From Sphingomonas sanguinis NBRC 13937 (GTDB taxonomy: Bacteria > Pseudomonadota > Alphaproteobacteria > Sphingomonadales > Sphingomonadaceae): DNA of 64,000 nt. Both the position numbers and the translations under genes were made by a program. Below, piece after piece: positions 50,963-60,690 of the stretch (position 1 is the first letter of the stretch; each line of letters begins with the position of its first letter). The DNA is taken from assembly GCF_001591005.1 (NCBI RefSeq), contig NZ_BCTY01000001.1:1-64000 (forward strand). Direction: 5' to 3'. Under the pieces are notes generated by a model, which did no database searches, was not told the DNA's origin, and was given only the letters and a program-made list of their open reading frames with translations.

Positions 50963-52140
50963 CGCGAGAAGCGCGCCGCCAATTCGACATGGGTCGACCA
51001 GCGGAACTGCCCCACCGGCTGCACCCAGTCGAGCTGCCAGCCATGCTCGACCATCGCCTTGGCATCGCGCGCGAAGCTCGCCGGGTTGCACGAGACATAG
51101 GCGACCGCGCCCACCTCCGCCACGGCCAGCGCCTCGGCCTGATCGCGGGCCCCCGCGCGCGGCGGGTCGAGGACGATCGCGTCGAAGCGGTCGAGCTCGG
51201 CTTTTGTCAGCGGACGGCGGTACAGGTCGCGATGCTCGGCAAACACCATCCGCCCGGTCGCATTGGCCGCGCCCTTCAGCGACAGGATCGCATCGCGCGC
51301 GCCCTCGGCCGCGTAGACCTTACCGGGTAGCGCCAGCGCAAAGGTGCCGAGCCCGGCAAACAGATCGGCGGTCGTACGCGGCTGGCCCACGGCTTCGCGC
51401 ACGGCGGCGACCAGCGCCGCCTCACCATCGCGCGTCGCTTGCAGGAAGGAGCCCGGCGGCAAGGGCACGCCCACCCCGCCCAGCGTGACCGTCACCGGCT
51501 CCGGCTCCCAGCGCGTTTCCGGGCCGAGCCCGTCATCGACCGCGAAGCGCGCGACGCCGTGCCGCTGGCAAAAGCCGATGATCGCCTCGGCGGCTTCCAG
51601 CCCGTCGGGTGAAAAGCCGGTGACCAGCACGTCCGCGCCCTGATCGGCCAGCGTCAGGTGCACATCACCGCGCCGCTTGAACCCCAGCCGCTGGAGCAAC
51701 CCGCGCAAAGGCGCGACCAGCGCAAATAGCTGCGGGTCGAGGATATGGCATTCCGCCATGTCGACGATGGCGTGGCTCTTTTCCTCCGAAAAGCCGATCA
51801 GGACACGACCACCCTTGAACTCGGCATGGAGCGTCGCGCGACGGCGGCTGTGCGGCGGCGAGACATGGGTCGGACGCAGCGGCGCGGTCAGCCCTTGCGC
51901 ATCGAGCGCCGAGGCGACCCGATCGGTCACGAACCCGGCATAGCTTTCATCGTCCAGATGCTGGAGCTGGCACCCGCCACAGCGCGGAAAATGGCCGCAT
52001 GGCGGTGTCTGATGATGCGGGCCGGGCGTGACGCGACCGTCCTCGGCCAGCGTGTCGCCGGGGGCGGCAAAGGCGGCATGGCGGCCGTTCGCGGTCACGC
52101 CGTCGCCTCGGGCGGCAACGCGGATGATGATATCGCTCAT
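50944..52140 (-). CDS. 23S rRNA (uracil-5)-methyltransferase, RlmD/RumA family
   Basis: SAM-dependent methylation of a uracil in RNA, most likely 23S rRNA U1939. 398 residues: N-terminal TRAM region appears short ([19 protein letters not shown]), Fe-S cluster cysteines in [15 protein letters not shown] with a fourth in MAECHIL, then the methyltransferase domain: [34 protein letters not shown] and the catalytic cysteine in [18 protein letters not shown] 52140 is chosen; the frame extends into the nnr gene. Coupled to nnr upstream with a 4-nt gap and overlapping truA downstream. Confidence 0.94.
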   Translation of the reverse strand: MSDIIIRVAARGDGVTANGRHAAFAAPGDTLAEDGRVTPGPHHQTPPCGHFPRCGGCQLQHLDDESYAGFVTDRVASALDAQGLTAPLRPTHVSPPHSRRRATLHAEFKGGRVLIGFSEEKSHAIVDMAECHILDPQLFALVAPLRGLLQRLGFKRRGDVHLTLADQGADVLVTGFSPDGLEAAEAIIGFCQRHGVARFAVDDGLGPETRWEPEPVTVTLGGVGVPLPPGSFLQATRDGEAALVAAVREAVGQPRTTADLFAGLGTFALALPGKVYAAEGARDAILSLKGAANATGRMVFAEHRDLYRRPLTKAELDRFDAIVLDPPRAGARDQAEALAVAEVGAVAYVSCNPASFARDAKAMVEHGWQLDWVQPVGQFRWSTHVELAARFSRQLSSG

Positions 52141-52144
52141 GGCG

Positions 52145-53527
52145 TCAGCCTCTGACGGCGGAAAGCGCGTCTGCCAAGTCGTCCGCGATGAAAGCCTTAC
52201 CGCAAGCCCGCGCGGCCTCGGCATGAAGCCATACGCCCGCCTCCGCCGCTGCCAGCGGTTCGAGGCCCGCCGCCAGCATCGCCGCCACCGCACCCGCAAG
52301 CACGTCACCCGTGCCGGCGGTGGAAAGCCAAGGGCTCGCTTCGGGGCAAAGGATCGCGCGACCATCAGGGGCGGCAATCACCGTATCCGCGCCCTTATGG
52401 ACCACGATGGCATTCGATCGCTGGGCGGCGTCGAGCGTCGCCGTCAGCTTGTCGGTCGTCATGTCGCCGAAGAGATGGGTGAACTCGCCGCCATGCGGGG
52501 TCAGGATCTTGGGGCCGATATGCGCGGCCAGCGCCTCCGTCTCGACCAGACGCAGCGCATCACCGTCGATCACCAGCGGCCGTCCGCTGCCCAGCGCCGC
52601 ACCCAGCCGTCGCCGTGCATCGTCGTCACGGCCCAGGCCGGGGCCGATTGCAACCGCACCGATCCGGTCATCCGCGAGCGCATCCGGGCTAAAGTCGCGT
52701 CGCACGATCGCGTGGGGCTTTACCGGTCCACTCGTACCGTCAGAGGCGAGCAGCAGCACATAGCCAGCGCCTGCCCGCGCCGCCGCCATCGCCGCCAGTT
52801 CGGACGCACCCGACATGCTGCCCGCGACGACCGCGACCATGCCCCGGCTATATTTGTGCGAGTTGGCGTCCGGGCTGGGCAAAGCGGGTGCCGCCATGAC
52901 CCGAACCGCGCCACTGCTCGGCACACCGATGTCGAGAAGACGGACTTCGCCCATGCGACCTGCGGCGGGTTGCAGGAGATGCGACGGCTTCACCGCACCC
53001 AGCGCCAGGGTGACATCGAAGCGCGGCACCTCCCCCAGCAATCGACCGGTATCGGTGGCGATGCCGCTGGGCATATCCACGGCGATGCGGAGCCATGCCG
53101 CCTCGGTGAGTCGGGCGAGGCTTTGCTCAGCCACTGGCTCTAATCCGCGTGACAGGCCGGTGCCGAAGAGCGCGTCGACCAAGACGGGCGCCGGTTCCAC
53201 GTCGTCGAGCGATGCCACCGCCCCGCCCCATAGCTCGGCCGCACGCCGACATCCCTCGCTGCGCGGCTCGGCCAGCGCCGCGACTCGCACCGCCTGGCCC
53301 TGCTCACGCAATCGGGCAGCGGCGAGATAACCGTCGCCGCCGTTGTTCCCCGGCCCACACAGGACCAAGATCTCGCGCCCGGCGGCCAGACGGGCCACGG
53401 CCTGGGCGATGGCGCGGCCCGACCGGTCCATCAGCGCCGCTTCGGGCACGCCCTGCGTCATCACCGCCTGCTCGGCCGCTCGCATCGCCGCAGCGGTCAG
53501 GACGGGCTGGCCTTGGATCGGAATCAT
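52145..53527 (-). CDS. nnr: Bifunctional NAD(P)HX epimerase/dehydratase
   Basis: Repairs hydrated NAD(P)H. The 460-residue fusion has an N-terminal YjeF_N epimerase (GPGNNGGDGYLAAARLREQG, VLVDALFGTGLSRG) and a C-terminal ribokinase-like dehydratase (ILTPHGGEFTHLFG, STAGTGDVLAGAVAAMLA). Its ATG overlaps the stop of the upstream lipoprotein gene (ATGA), and the methyltransferase gene follows after 4 nt. Gene order lipoprotein-nnr-methyltransferase has no obvious functional theme. Confidence 0.96.
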   Translation of the reverse strand: MIPIQGQPVLTAAAMRAAEQAVMTQGVPEAALMDRSGRAIAQAVARLAAGREILVLCGPGNNGGDGYLAAARLREQGQAVRVAALAEPRSEGCRRAAELWGGAVASLDDVEPAPVLVDALFGTGLSRGLEPVAEQSLARLTEAAWLRIAVDMPSGIATDTGRLLGEVPRFDVTLALGAVKPSHLLQPAAGRMGEVRLLDIGVPSSGAVRVMAAPALPSPDANSHKYSRGMVAVVAGSMSGASELAAMAAARAGAGYVLLLASDGTSGPVKPHAIVRRDFSPDALADDRIGAVAIGPGLGRDDDARRRLGAALGSGRPLVIDGDALRLVETEALAAHIGPKILTPHGGEFTHLFGDMTTDKLTATLDAAQRSNAIVVHKGADTVIAAPDGRAILCPEASPWLSTAGTGDVLAGAVAAMLAAGLEPLAAAEAGVWLHAEAARACGKAFIADDLADALSAVRG

Positions 53528-53910
53528 GGCGTCCCGACCGTCGCTGGGAGGCGGTAGCGGTCGTCGCCCAGCTGGACTTCGATCTGACGGTTTCCGGCCA
53601 CCCGAACCTGCGCCGGAACCGCTCCATCAGCGGCGGCAACGCCGCGTCCGTCTTGCGTAACCCGAAGCCGCCGGAACCCGCCATCGGGATGCCGCAGGGT
53701 CAGGATCGGTCCGTCTGCAGAGGCAGACTGTTCGACGGTGCAGGCCCGCGCAAAATTCTGTGCGCCCGACAGCGCGCATTCGATGGCGAGGCCGGGGTTC
53801 TGCGGCGCGGACGGCGTGTTGGCGGCCGCCGTCCGCTCATCCCCCTGCCCGCCCGAACAGCTGGCCAGCGCCAGGGCACCGGCCAGCCAGCGGACATCAG
53901 ATGTCCGCAT
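53524..53910 (-). CDS. Small lipoprotein of unknown function
   Basis: About 128 residues from ATG 53910 ([11 protein letters not shown]); ATG 53916 would add two residues. Type II signal: [10 protein letters not shown], where the lipobox LASC gives a lipidated cysteine. Mature part is rich in small residues, with two cysteines ([15 protein letters not shown]) that could be paired, and ends in beta-rich segments ([20 protein letters not shown]). Family not recognised. It overlaps the end of ilvD by 14-20 nt and the start of nnr by 4 nt, so it is translated between two unrelated housekeeping enzymes. Confidence 0.72.
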   Translation of the reverse strand: MRTSDVRWLAGALALASCSGGQGDERTAAANTPSAPQNPGLAIECALSGAQNFARACTVEQSASADGPILTLRHPDGGFRRLRVTQDGRGVAAADGAVPAQVRVAGNRQIEVQLGDDRYRLPATVGTP

Positions 53911-55618
53911 AGACATGGCGCTCGGACTTGGCGCCGGGATGGGTGACCGCGCCCTGATGCGCGGGGCCGACATTCTGGGCATAGCGCCACAACACGCCGG
54001 ACTGGTAATCGTTCACGCGCGGGGTCCAGCGCGCGCGGCGCTCGTCCAGTACCGAAGGCTCGACCAGCAGGTCGATCGTGCCCGCCTCGGCATCGATGCG
54101 GATGGCATCGCCATTCTCGACCAGCGCGATCGGACCGCCATCGGCCGCTTCGGGCCCGACATGGCCGATGCAGAAGCCGCGTGTGCCGCCCGAGAAGCGG
54201 CCGTCGGTGATCAGCGCCACCTTCTCGCCCAGCCCCTGGCCATACAGCGCCGCCGTGGTCGACAGCATCTCGCGCATGCCCGGGCCGCCCTTCGGCCCCT
54301 CATAGCGGATGACGACCACGGTACCGTCGGTGATCTCGCGCGCCTCGACGGCGGCAAAGGCCTCTTCCTCGCAATCGAAGACCCGCGCCGTGCCCTCGAA
54401 CTGCAGGCGCTTCATGCCCGCGACCTTCACGATGGCTCCTTCGGGCGCCAGGCTGCCGCGCAAGCCCACGACGCCGCCGGTCGGGGTGATCGGCGTCTTC
54501 ACGTCGTAGATCACCTTCTGGTCGGGGTTCCAGGTCACCTCGTCGATATTCTCGGCCAGCGTCTTGCCCGTGACCGTCATACAGTCGCCGTGCAGGAACC
54601 CGCCCGCCAGCAGCGTCTTCATCAGCATGTAGACGCCGCCCGCCTCGTACATGTCCTTGGCGACATAACGACCGCCCGGCTTCAGGTCGGCGATATAGGG
54701 CGTGGTCTTGAAGATTTCGGCGACGTCGAACAGGTCGAAGTCGATCCCCGCCTCGTTCGCCATCGCCGGCAGGTGGAGGCCGGCATTGGTCGAGCCGCCG
54801 GTCGCAGCCACCACACGGGCGGCATTCTCGAACGCCTCGCGGGTGCAGATGTCGCGCGGACGCAGGTTGCGCGCGACCAGCTCCATCACCTGTTCGCCCG
54901 CCGCCTCGGCGATGCCGTGGCGATCGAGGAAGGGCGCTGGCATCATGTTGCTGTTGGGCAGCGACAGGCCGATCGCCTCGCCGACGCACGCCATGGTGTT
55001 GGCGGTGAACTGCCCGCCACAGGCGCCGTGGCCGGGACAGGCGACCTTTTCCAGCGCGATCAGGTCATGGAGCGGGCAGTTGCCCGCCGCATGCTGGCCC
55101 ACCGCCTCGAACACGTCGACCACGGTCACGTCACGGTCCTGGTGACGGCCGGGCAGGATCGATCCGCCATAGACGAAGATCGACGGCACGTTCAGGCGCA
55201 GCATCGCCATCATCATGCCGGGCAATGATTTGTCACAGCCCGCAAAGCCGACCAGCGCGTCATAGCAGTGGCCGCGCACCGACAGCTCGACCGAATCGGC
55301 GATAACCTCGCGACTGACCAGCGAGGACTTCATGCCCTGGTGCCCCATGGCGATGCCGTCGGTCACGGTGATGGTGTTGAACCGGCGGGGCATGCCGCCG
55401 CCACGGATCACGCCGCCCTGCGCGGCATCGGCCTGCGCATCGAGCGTGGTGTTGCAGGGGGCCGAATTATTGCCAGCGCTCGCCAGCGCAACGAACGGCT
55501 TGGCGATATCCTCTTCCTGGATACCCATGGCGTAATAATAGCTGCGGTGCGGCGCGCGCTCCGGTCCGACGGAGACGTGGCGGGACGGCAGGCGGGACTT
55601 GTCGAATTGGCGTGTCAT
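53897..55618 (-). CDS. ilvD: Dihydroxyacid dehydratase
   Basis: Fe-S dehydratase of branched-chain amino acid synthesis. 573 residues; cluster-binding cysteines are in [21 protein letters not shown] and [17 protein letters not shown]. Other family segments: [33 protein letters not shown] and [15 protein letters not shown]. No ilvC or leu gene is nearby. The ATG at 55618 is supported by family start ([15 protein letters not shown]). The small lipoprotein starts just inside its end. Confidence 0.97.
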   Translation of the reverse strand: MTRQFDKSRLPSRHVSVGPERAPHRSYYYAMGIQEEDIAKPFVALASAGNNSAPCNTTLDAQADAAQGGVIRGGGMPRRFNTITVTDGIAMGHQGMKSSLVSREVIADSVELSVRGHCYDALVGFAGCDKSLPGMMMAMLRLNVPSIFVYGGSILPGRHQDRDVTVVDVFEAVGQHAAGNCPLHDLIALEKVACPGHGACGGQFTANTMACVGEAIGLSLPNSNMMPAPFLDRHGIAEAAGEQVMELVARNLRPRDICTREAFENAARVVAATGGSTNAGLHLPAMANEAGIDFDLFDVAEIFKTTPYIADLKPGGRYVAKDMYEAGGVYMLMKTLLAGGFLHGDCMTVTGKTLAENIDEVTWNPDQKVIYDVKTPITPTGGVVGLRGSLAPEGAIVKVAGMKRLQFEGTARVFDCEEEAFAAVEAREITDGTVVVIRYEGPKGGPGMREMLSTTAALYGQGLGEKVALITDGRFSGGTRGFCIGHVGPEAADGGPIALVENGDAIRIDAEAGTIDLLVEPSVLDERRARWTPRVNDYQSGVLWRYAQNVGPAHQGAVTHPGAKSERHVYADI

Positions 55619-55710
55619 GGCGCAGGCCTATGTCGCGAGACAGGCCTTTGACGCAAGCAAATTTCGCAAATTGCAAAACCGACGGTCGTGGGACCGCTCG
55701 ATCACCGATG

Positions 55711-56061
55711 TCAGAGTGCGCTCAACGCCTTGGCCACGCCGTCCATGGTGAACGGCTTTTGCAGGCGTGGGCGGTCACGGAAGCGCTCATCCACCGCATC
55801 GTCCGAGCCGCCTGTGGCGAAGACGAAGGGGACGCCGCGTTCGGCCAGCGCCTCGGCGACGGGCGTGCTCTTCTGGCCGCCGCGCAGGTTGACGTCCAGG
55901 ATCGCCGCGTCGATGCCGCCTTCGGCGACACGCGCCAAAGCATCGTCTACGCTGTCCACGGTCCCCGCGACCTGTTTGTCGAGGACATCCAGGAAATCCT
56001 CGAGCATCATGGCGATCAGGGGTTCGTCCTCGACGATGAGGATCTGCACGGGCTCTGTCAT
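55711..56061 (-). CDS. Single-domain response regulator with a FAT-GUY-like motif
   Basis: A 116-residue receiver without output domain. Acidic pair in LIVEDEPLIA, phospho-acceptor in AAILDVNLRGG, and lysine in RLQKPF. The beta-4/loop region reads VPFVFATGGSDD, matching the PFxFATG part of the FAT GUY receivers known from sphingomonads (for example SdrG); the usual tyrosine after FATG is glycine here. Start ATG 56061 is used; ATG 56073 would add MAVL. It lies about 43 nt downstream of cckA, so the two probably share a message, and such receivers act as phosphate shuttles or sinks. Confidence 0.85.
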   Translation of the reverse strand: MTEPVQILIVEDEPLIAMMLEDFLDVLDKQVAGTVDSVDDALARVAEGGIDAAILDVNLRGGQKSTPVAEALAERGVPFVFATGGSDDAVDERFRDRPRLQKPFTMDGVAKALSAL

Positions 56062-56104
56062 CAACACCGCCATATCATGCTTTACGCCATCCGCCAGCGA
56101 CTTG

Positions 56105-58537
56105 TTACGATGATGTATCGGCGCCGGTGCCTTGCGTGAGCGCCGCCTGGGTCGCTTCGGCCAGTTGCTGGACCGAGAAGGGCTTGGGCAGGAAACCGAC
56201 ATTGGGCAGCGTGATCGACTTGCGTAGCTGCTCCTCGGCATAGCCCGACATGAACAGGACCGCGAGGTCGGGATAGCGTTTGCGGACATGGCCGACCATC
56301 GTCGGGCCGTCCATGGTGGGCATCACCACGTCGGAGATCAGCAGGTCGGGCTTGCCATGCTTGTCGAGCATTTCGAGCGCAGCCTCGCCATTCTCGGCGG
56401 CCAATACGGTGTAGCCCTGCCGCGACAAGGCGCGTTCGGCCACCGCGCGCACCATATCCTCGTCCTCGACCAGCAGAATGGTGCCCGTGCCCCAATGGCT
56501 TGCAGCACGAGCGGCGGGCTTTTCCGGGCTCGTCCTTGCGGCGGGCAGCGCGGGGGCCGCGTGGACCGGCAGATAGATGGAGAATTTCGCGCCCCCGCTC
56601 GGCGGCGAATCGGCGAAGATATAGCCGCCCGACTGCTTGATGATGCCATAGACGGTCGACAGGCCCAGGCCGGTGCCCTTGCCCAATTCCTTGGTCGTAA
56701 AGAAGGGCTCGAAAATCTTGGGCAGGATCTCCGCCGGGATACCGGTGCCGTTGTCGCTGATGGTGAGCGCCGTATAATCGGCGGCGGGCAGGATATCGTT
56801 GCCCATCGCGCGGACGTCCGCCACCGAGACGGCGCGCGTCTGGATGGTCAGGATGCCGCCGCCCACCGGTTCGTTGTCCAGGATCGCGTCGCGCGCATTG
56901 ACCGCCAGGTTTACGACCACCTGCTCCAACTGCCCCGGATCGGCGCGGATCGGCCCCAGATTGCGGCCATGGCTGACGTCCAGCCGTACCCGTTCGCCCA
57001 GCAACCGCTTGAGCAGGTTCGACACTTCCGACACGACATCGGGCAGTTGCAGGATTTGCGGGCGCAGCGTCTGCTGGCGCGAAAAGGCGAGCAGCTGGCG
57101 CGTCAGGCTGGCCGCGCGGTTGGAGTTGGTGCGGATCTGCTGGATGTCGTCATAATCGCTGTCGCCCGGCGAATGGCGCATCAGCATCAGGTCGCAATGC
57201 CCAATGATCGCGGTTAGGATATTGTTGAAGTCGTGCGCGACACCGCCCGCCAGCTGGCCGACCGCCTGCATCTTGGTCGCCTGCGCCACTTCGCGCTTCA
57301 GGCGGCTTTCCTCCGAATTGTCCTTCAGGCTGAGCAGCACCGCCGCCTCGCCCAGCCCGCGTGCACCCGCGATGGTCAGCGCGACCGGCTCCTCCGGGTG
57401 ATCCTTCAGGCGAACTGCCATATCGGCGGAATGCGTCGCGCCCCCGGCGAAGCGGCGAATCGCATCCGCCACCGCCGCCTTGTCCTCGCGCACCACCAGA
57501 TCGCCCGGATAGAGCGGCGGCGTACCGCCCGCCACGCCCGCCGCGCGCATGAAGGCGGAGTTCATCTGGATGAAGCGTCCGTCCCGATCGACCAGCGCGA
57601 TGCCAAAGGGCATGAGCGAAACCAGGCCACGCACATGGCTGCCCGCATTGGCACCTGCGGGCGCGACCAGCGGCTCGTCCTCGTCGAGCAGGACGACCAG
57701 CATCGGCGCGCCCTCTCCCTCGACAAAGGGAATTTGCAGGACACGAAGGGGTCGCCCCTCGGCCTTGCCCAGTTCGGCGGCGAAGCGCACCTGTCCGCCC
57801 GCATCGTGCGCCAGGAACGTCGCGAAATCGCGGCCGACGATCGACAGCATCTCACCGCCCATCGCGCGGGCACAGAGAACGCGGTTCGCCGCGCGCACCC
57901 GGCCATCCGGTGCGATCAGCGCGGCCATGATCCCGGCCGTCCCCAGCCGGTCGCCATGAATGCCGCCGATCAGCCGCTCGACCGTCTCCGCCAAATCCTG
58001 TTCATCGGCCACCGCGAAACGCCAGACGAGCAGATCGGCTTCGTCGCCCGCGCGCGTTACCAGCACCGACAGCTCGGTCCCCATCACCGCAATCCGGTCG
58101 GCCCGGCCCAGCCCATCGCGCCACGCCGTCCGCCCCGCCTGGGCCAACGCCTCGACGCTGGGCGCATCCAGCGGCACGCCCGGCGGCGTCGGCATCATCG
58201 GGAACAGCGAGGCATAGGCGTCATTGGCGCAGACCAGCCGCCCCGCCCGGTCGGTGACGGCGATCGCATCATGGCTGGCATCCGCCACGACACGCGCGAA
58301 ATCCCAGTCGACGCTGCGGCGTGTCTGCTCGACCCGTGGCGTCAGCAATCGCCAGGTCAGGATCACCCCGAAAACGAGAAGCGCCGCAGCGAGAAAACCC
58401 GCCGCGACGATCCAGCTGCGGATCGCGACGAACAGCAACGCCGCCGCCCCCGCCCCGCTGGCGATCGAGACGAGGCCCGCGACGCGGACGGGGTTAAACC
58501 TTTCGGAGGACGCAATCGCCATGACGAAACTCTTCAT
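56105..58537 (-). CDS. cckA: CckA hybrid histidine kinase
   Basis: Master kinase of the alphaproteobacterial CtrA phosphorelay. 810 residues from ATG 58537 (ATG 58522 and GTG 58552 are alternatives). Two hydrophobic segments near the N-terminus ([35 protein letters not shown]), PAS domains, kinase with H box [18 protein letters not shown] (histidine about 435), N box [12 protein letters not shown], catalytic motifs and a C-terminal receiver ([36 protein letters not shown]). ChpT, the next relay protein, is not in the window. Followed by a stand-alone receiver. Confidence 0.95.
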   Translation of the reverse strand: MKSFVMAIASSERFNPVRVAGLVSIASGAGAAALLFVAIRSWIVAAGFLAAALLVFGVILTWRLLTPRVEQTRRSVDWDFARVVADASHDAIAVTDRAGRLVCANDAYASLFPMMPTPPGVPLDAPSVEALAQAGRTAWRDGLGRADRIAVMGTELSVLVTRAGDEADLLVWRFAVADEQDLAETVERLIGGIHGDRLGTAGIMAALIAPDGRVRAANRVLCARAMGGEMLSIVGRDFATFLAHDAGGQVRFAAELGKAEGRPLRVLQIPFVEGEGAPMLVVLLDEDEPLVAPAGANAGSHVRGLVSLMPFGIALVDRDGRFIQMNSAFMRAAGVAGGTPPLYPGDLVVREDKAAVADAIRRFAGGATHSADMAVRLKDHPEEPVALTIAGARGLGEAAVLLSLKDNSEESRLKREVAQATKMQAVGQLAGGVAHDFNNILTAIIGHCDLMLMRHSPGDSDYDDIQQIRTNSNRAASLTRQLLAFSRQQTLRPQILQLPDVVSEVSNLLKRLLGERVRLDVSHGRNLGPIRADPGQLEQVVVNLAVNARDAILDNEPVGGGILTIQTRAVSVADVRAMGNDILPAADYTALTISDNGTGIPAEILPKIFEPFFTTKELGKGTGLGLSTVYGIIKQSGGYIFADSPPSGGAKFSIYLPVHAAPALPAARTSPEKPAARAASHWGTGTILLVEDEDMVRAVAERALSRQGYTVLAAENGEAALEMLDKHGKPDLLISDVVMPTMDGPTMVGHVRKRYPDLAVLFMSGYAEEQLRKSITLPNVGFLPKPFSVQQLAEATQAALTQGTGADTSS

Positions 58538-58600
58538 CCGGCGACCCGCCACGGGTCAAGCGCGATCCTGCGCCCGACACCGTGGCGGGATTGCGGAGGT

Positions 58601-60631
58601 TTACCAGATACGGACGCGCTGCTCGGGCGTCAGATACAGCTTGTCGCTGGGCTTGGGGCTGTAGGCACCGTACCAGGGGTCGAGATTGCGGACGACCCAG
58701 GCGCGCTGCTGTGACGGGGAATGCGGATCGGTCAGCAGGCGGTTGCGCAGATTGGCCTCGCGATAATTGCGCCGCCACACCTGCGCCCAGCCCAGATAGA
58801 AGCGCTGGTCGCCGGTAAAGCCGTCGATCACCGGAGCCGTCTTGCCGCCCAGCGAGGCGTGATAGGCGTCATACGCCACCGACAGCCCCGCCAGATCAGC
58901 GACATTCTCGCCCAGCGTCAGAGCCCCCTTCACATGCAGGCCGGGCAGCGGCTCATAGGCGTCATACTGCTTCACCAGCGCGCCCGTGCGCGCCTTGAAC
59001 GCCGTGACATCGGCGGGCGTCCACCAGTCGGTCAACTGGCCCTTGGCATCGAACTTCGATCCCTGGTCATCGAAATGATGGCTGAGTTCGTGACCGATCA
59101 CCGCGCCGATACCGCCATAATTGACCGCCGGATCGGCTTTGGGATCGAAGAAGGGCGGTTGCAGGATGGCGGCCGGGAACACGATCTCGACCATGCCGAA
59201 ATTGGCATAGGCGTTGACCGTCATCGGGGTCATGCCCCATTCCCAGCGCTGGATCGGCTTGCCGAGATGGCCGATATTCTCCTCATGCCGCCACTGGGCG
59301 GCGCGCAACGCGTTGCCGAACGCGTCGCCGGAGACGATCTTCAGTCCCGAATAATCCTTCCAGCGATCGGGATAGCCGATCTTGGGCGTGAAGGCGGCCA
59401 GCTTGGCATGCGCCTTCGCCTTGGTTTCCGGGGCCATCCAGTCGAGCTGGTCGATCCGCTTGCCCATCGCGGTCAAGACGTTCTTCACCAGCGCATCGGC
59501 GGCCAGCTTCGTCGCAGGCGGGAAATAGCGCGCGACGTAGACCTTGCTCACCTCATCCGACAGCGCGCTGCTGGTGAAGTCGACGGCGCGCTTCCACCGT
59601 TCCTGCTGCTGCGGGGTGCCTGACAGGACGGTGCCGTAAAAGGCGAACTGCTCGCGGTCGAACTGGGCGGGCAGGACATCGGCGAACTCGTCGAGCGAGC
59701 GGAGCAGCAACTGGTCCTTCAACACCGCGATCGGCGTCGACTGGATAAGGGCGGCGATGCCCGTCACCGCCGTCGGCTGCGCGACGACCAGCGTATCGAC
59801 CGGCGTGCCCACGCCCTTCAAATAGGTCGCGAAGTCGAAGCCGGGCGCGCTCTTCGCCAGATCGGCCACGGTCATCTTGTTGTAGGTCTTGGTCCGATCG
59901 CGGCTGTCGATCCGGGTCCAGTGGACCTTGGCGATCTCCGTCTCGAAGGCGACGACCGCCTGGGCCCGCGCCTCGGCATCCGGCTCGCCCGCCATGGTCA
60001 GCATCTTGGACAGATGGGCCTGATAGGCCGCGCGCTGGGCGGCGATCTTCGGATCGTTGCTGAGGTAATAATCGCGATCCGGCATCCCCAGACCGGCCTG
60101 ACGCAAACCGACGGTGTAGAGATTGGGCTGGCGGGCATCCTGCCCGACGCCCGAGCCGAAGGGGATACCCACACCGTTGCGATCCGCCTCGGCGAGCAAA
60201 GCGGCATAACCCGACTTGTCGTTCAGCCCCTTGATCCGGTTCAGCCAGGGCTGGATCGGTGCCAGGCCCTTGGCCTCGATCGCCGCGGTGTCGAGATAGG
60301 TGGCATAGGCAGTGCCGATCTGGTTCCGCTGCCCCTTGGCCTGTTCCAGGATCGTATGGGTGCGCTCCCGCGACAGGTCGGCGAGCTTGTCGAACGCGCC
60401 ATAGCTGGACTTGTCAGCCGGGATCGCGGTGGTCTTCGCCCATTCGCCATTGGCAAAGGCATAGAAGTCGTCGCCGGGGCTGACCGACTTATCCATGCCC
60501 TTCTCGTCGAAGCCGAAACGCCCATAGGTCGGGCCCTTCGAGGCGGCGGGGCTGGTCTGCGCGTTCAGCGCCACAGCACCGGTGATCGCGGTCGCGCCCA
60601 ATAGCGCGGCGATGGCCAAGCTCTTCATCAT
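58601..60631 (-). CDS. M13-family metallopeptidase, downstream copy
   Basis: Exported zinc metalloendopeptidase of the neprilysin family, about 676 residues. Signal peptide KSLAIAALLGATAITGAVA; M13 N-terminal segment PGDDFYAFANGEWAKTTAIP; zinc-binding HExxH at about 514-518 in VIGHELSHHFDDQG, third ligand region GENVADLAGLSVAYDAY and the C-terminal DPWYGAYSPKPSDKLYLTPE. ATG ATG pair at 60631 and 60628 (GGAGAG upstream). It lies behind a paralogue with a terminator between them, so it is probably transcribed separately; substrates unknown. Confidence 0.93.
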   Translation of the reverse strand: MMKSLAIAALLGATAITGAVALNAQTSPAASKGPTYGRFGFDEKGMDKSVSPGDDFYAFANGEWAKTTAIPADKSSYGAFDKLADLSRERTHTILEQAKGQRNQIGTAYATYLDTAAIEAKGLAPIQPWLNRIKGLNDKSGYAALLAEADRNGVGIPFGSGVGQDARQPNLYTVGLRQAGLGMPDRDYYLSNDPKIAAQRAAYQAHLSKMLTMAGEPDAEARAQAVVAFETEIAKVHWTRIDSRDRTKTYNKMTVADLAKSAPGFDFATYLKGVGTPVDTLVVAQPTAVTGIAALIQSTPIAVLKDQLLLRSLDEFADVLPAQFDREQFAFYGTVLSGTPQQQERWKRAVDFTSSALSDEVSKVYVARYFPPATKLAADALVKNVLTAMGKRIDQLDWMAPETKAKAHAKLAAFTPKIGYPDRWKDYSGLKIVSGDAFGNALRAAQWRHEENIGHLGKPIQRWEWGMTPMTVNAYANFGMVEIVFPAAILQPPFFDPKADPAVNYGGIGAVIGHELSHHFDDQGSKFDAKGQLTDWWTPADVTAFKARTGALVKQYDAYEPLPGLHVKGALTLGENVADLAGLSVAYDAYHASLGGKTAPVIDGFTGDQRFYLGWAQVWRRNYREANLRNRLLTDPHSPSQQRAWVVRNLDPWYGAYSPKPSDKLYLTPEQRVRIW

Positions 60632-60642
60632 TCTCTCCGAAA

Positions 60643-60678
60643 CCAAAAAAACGGCTCCCCGGTCGTCGCCGGGGAGCC
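60643..60678 (-). terminator. Intrinsic terminator of the upstream M13 gene
   Basis: GGCTCCCCGG (60653-60662) and CCGGGGAGCC (60669-60678) form a perfect 10-bp stem with a 6-nt loop. On the minus strand it comes 13 nt after the stop of the gene at 60691 and is followed by GTTTTTTT, a classic rho-independent terminator. Confidence 0.88.
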
Positions 60679-60690
60679 TTGTTCAAGCGA

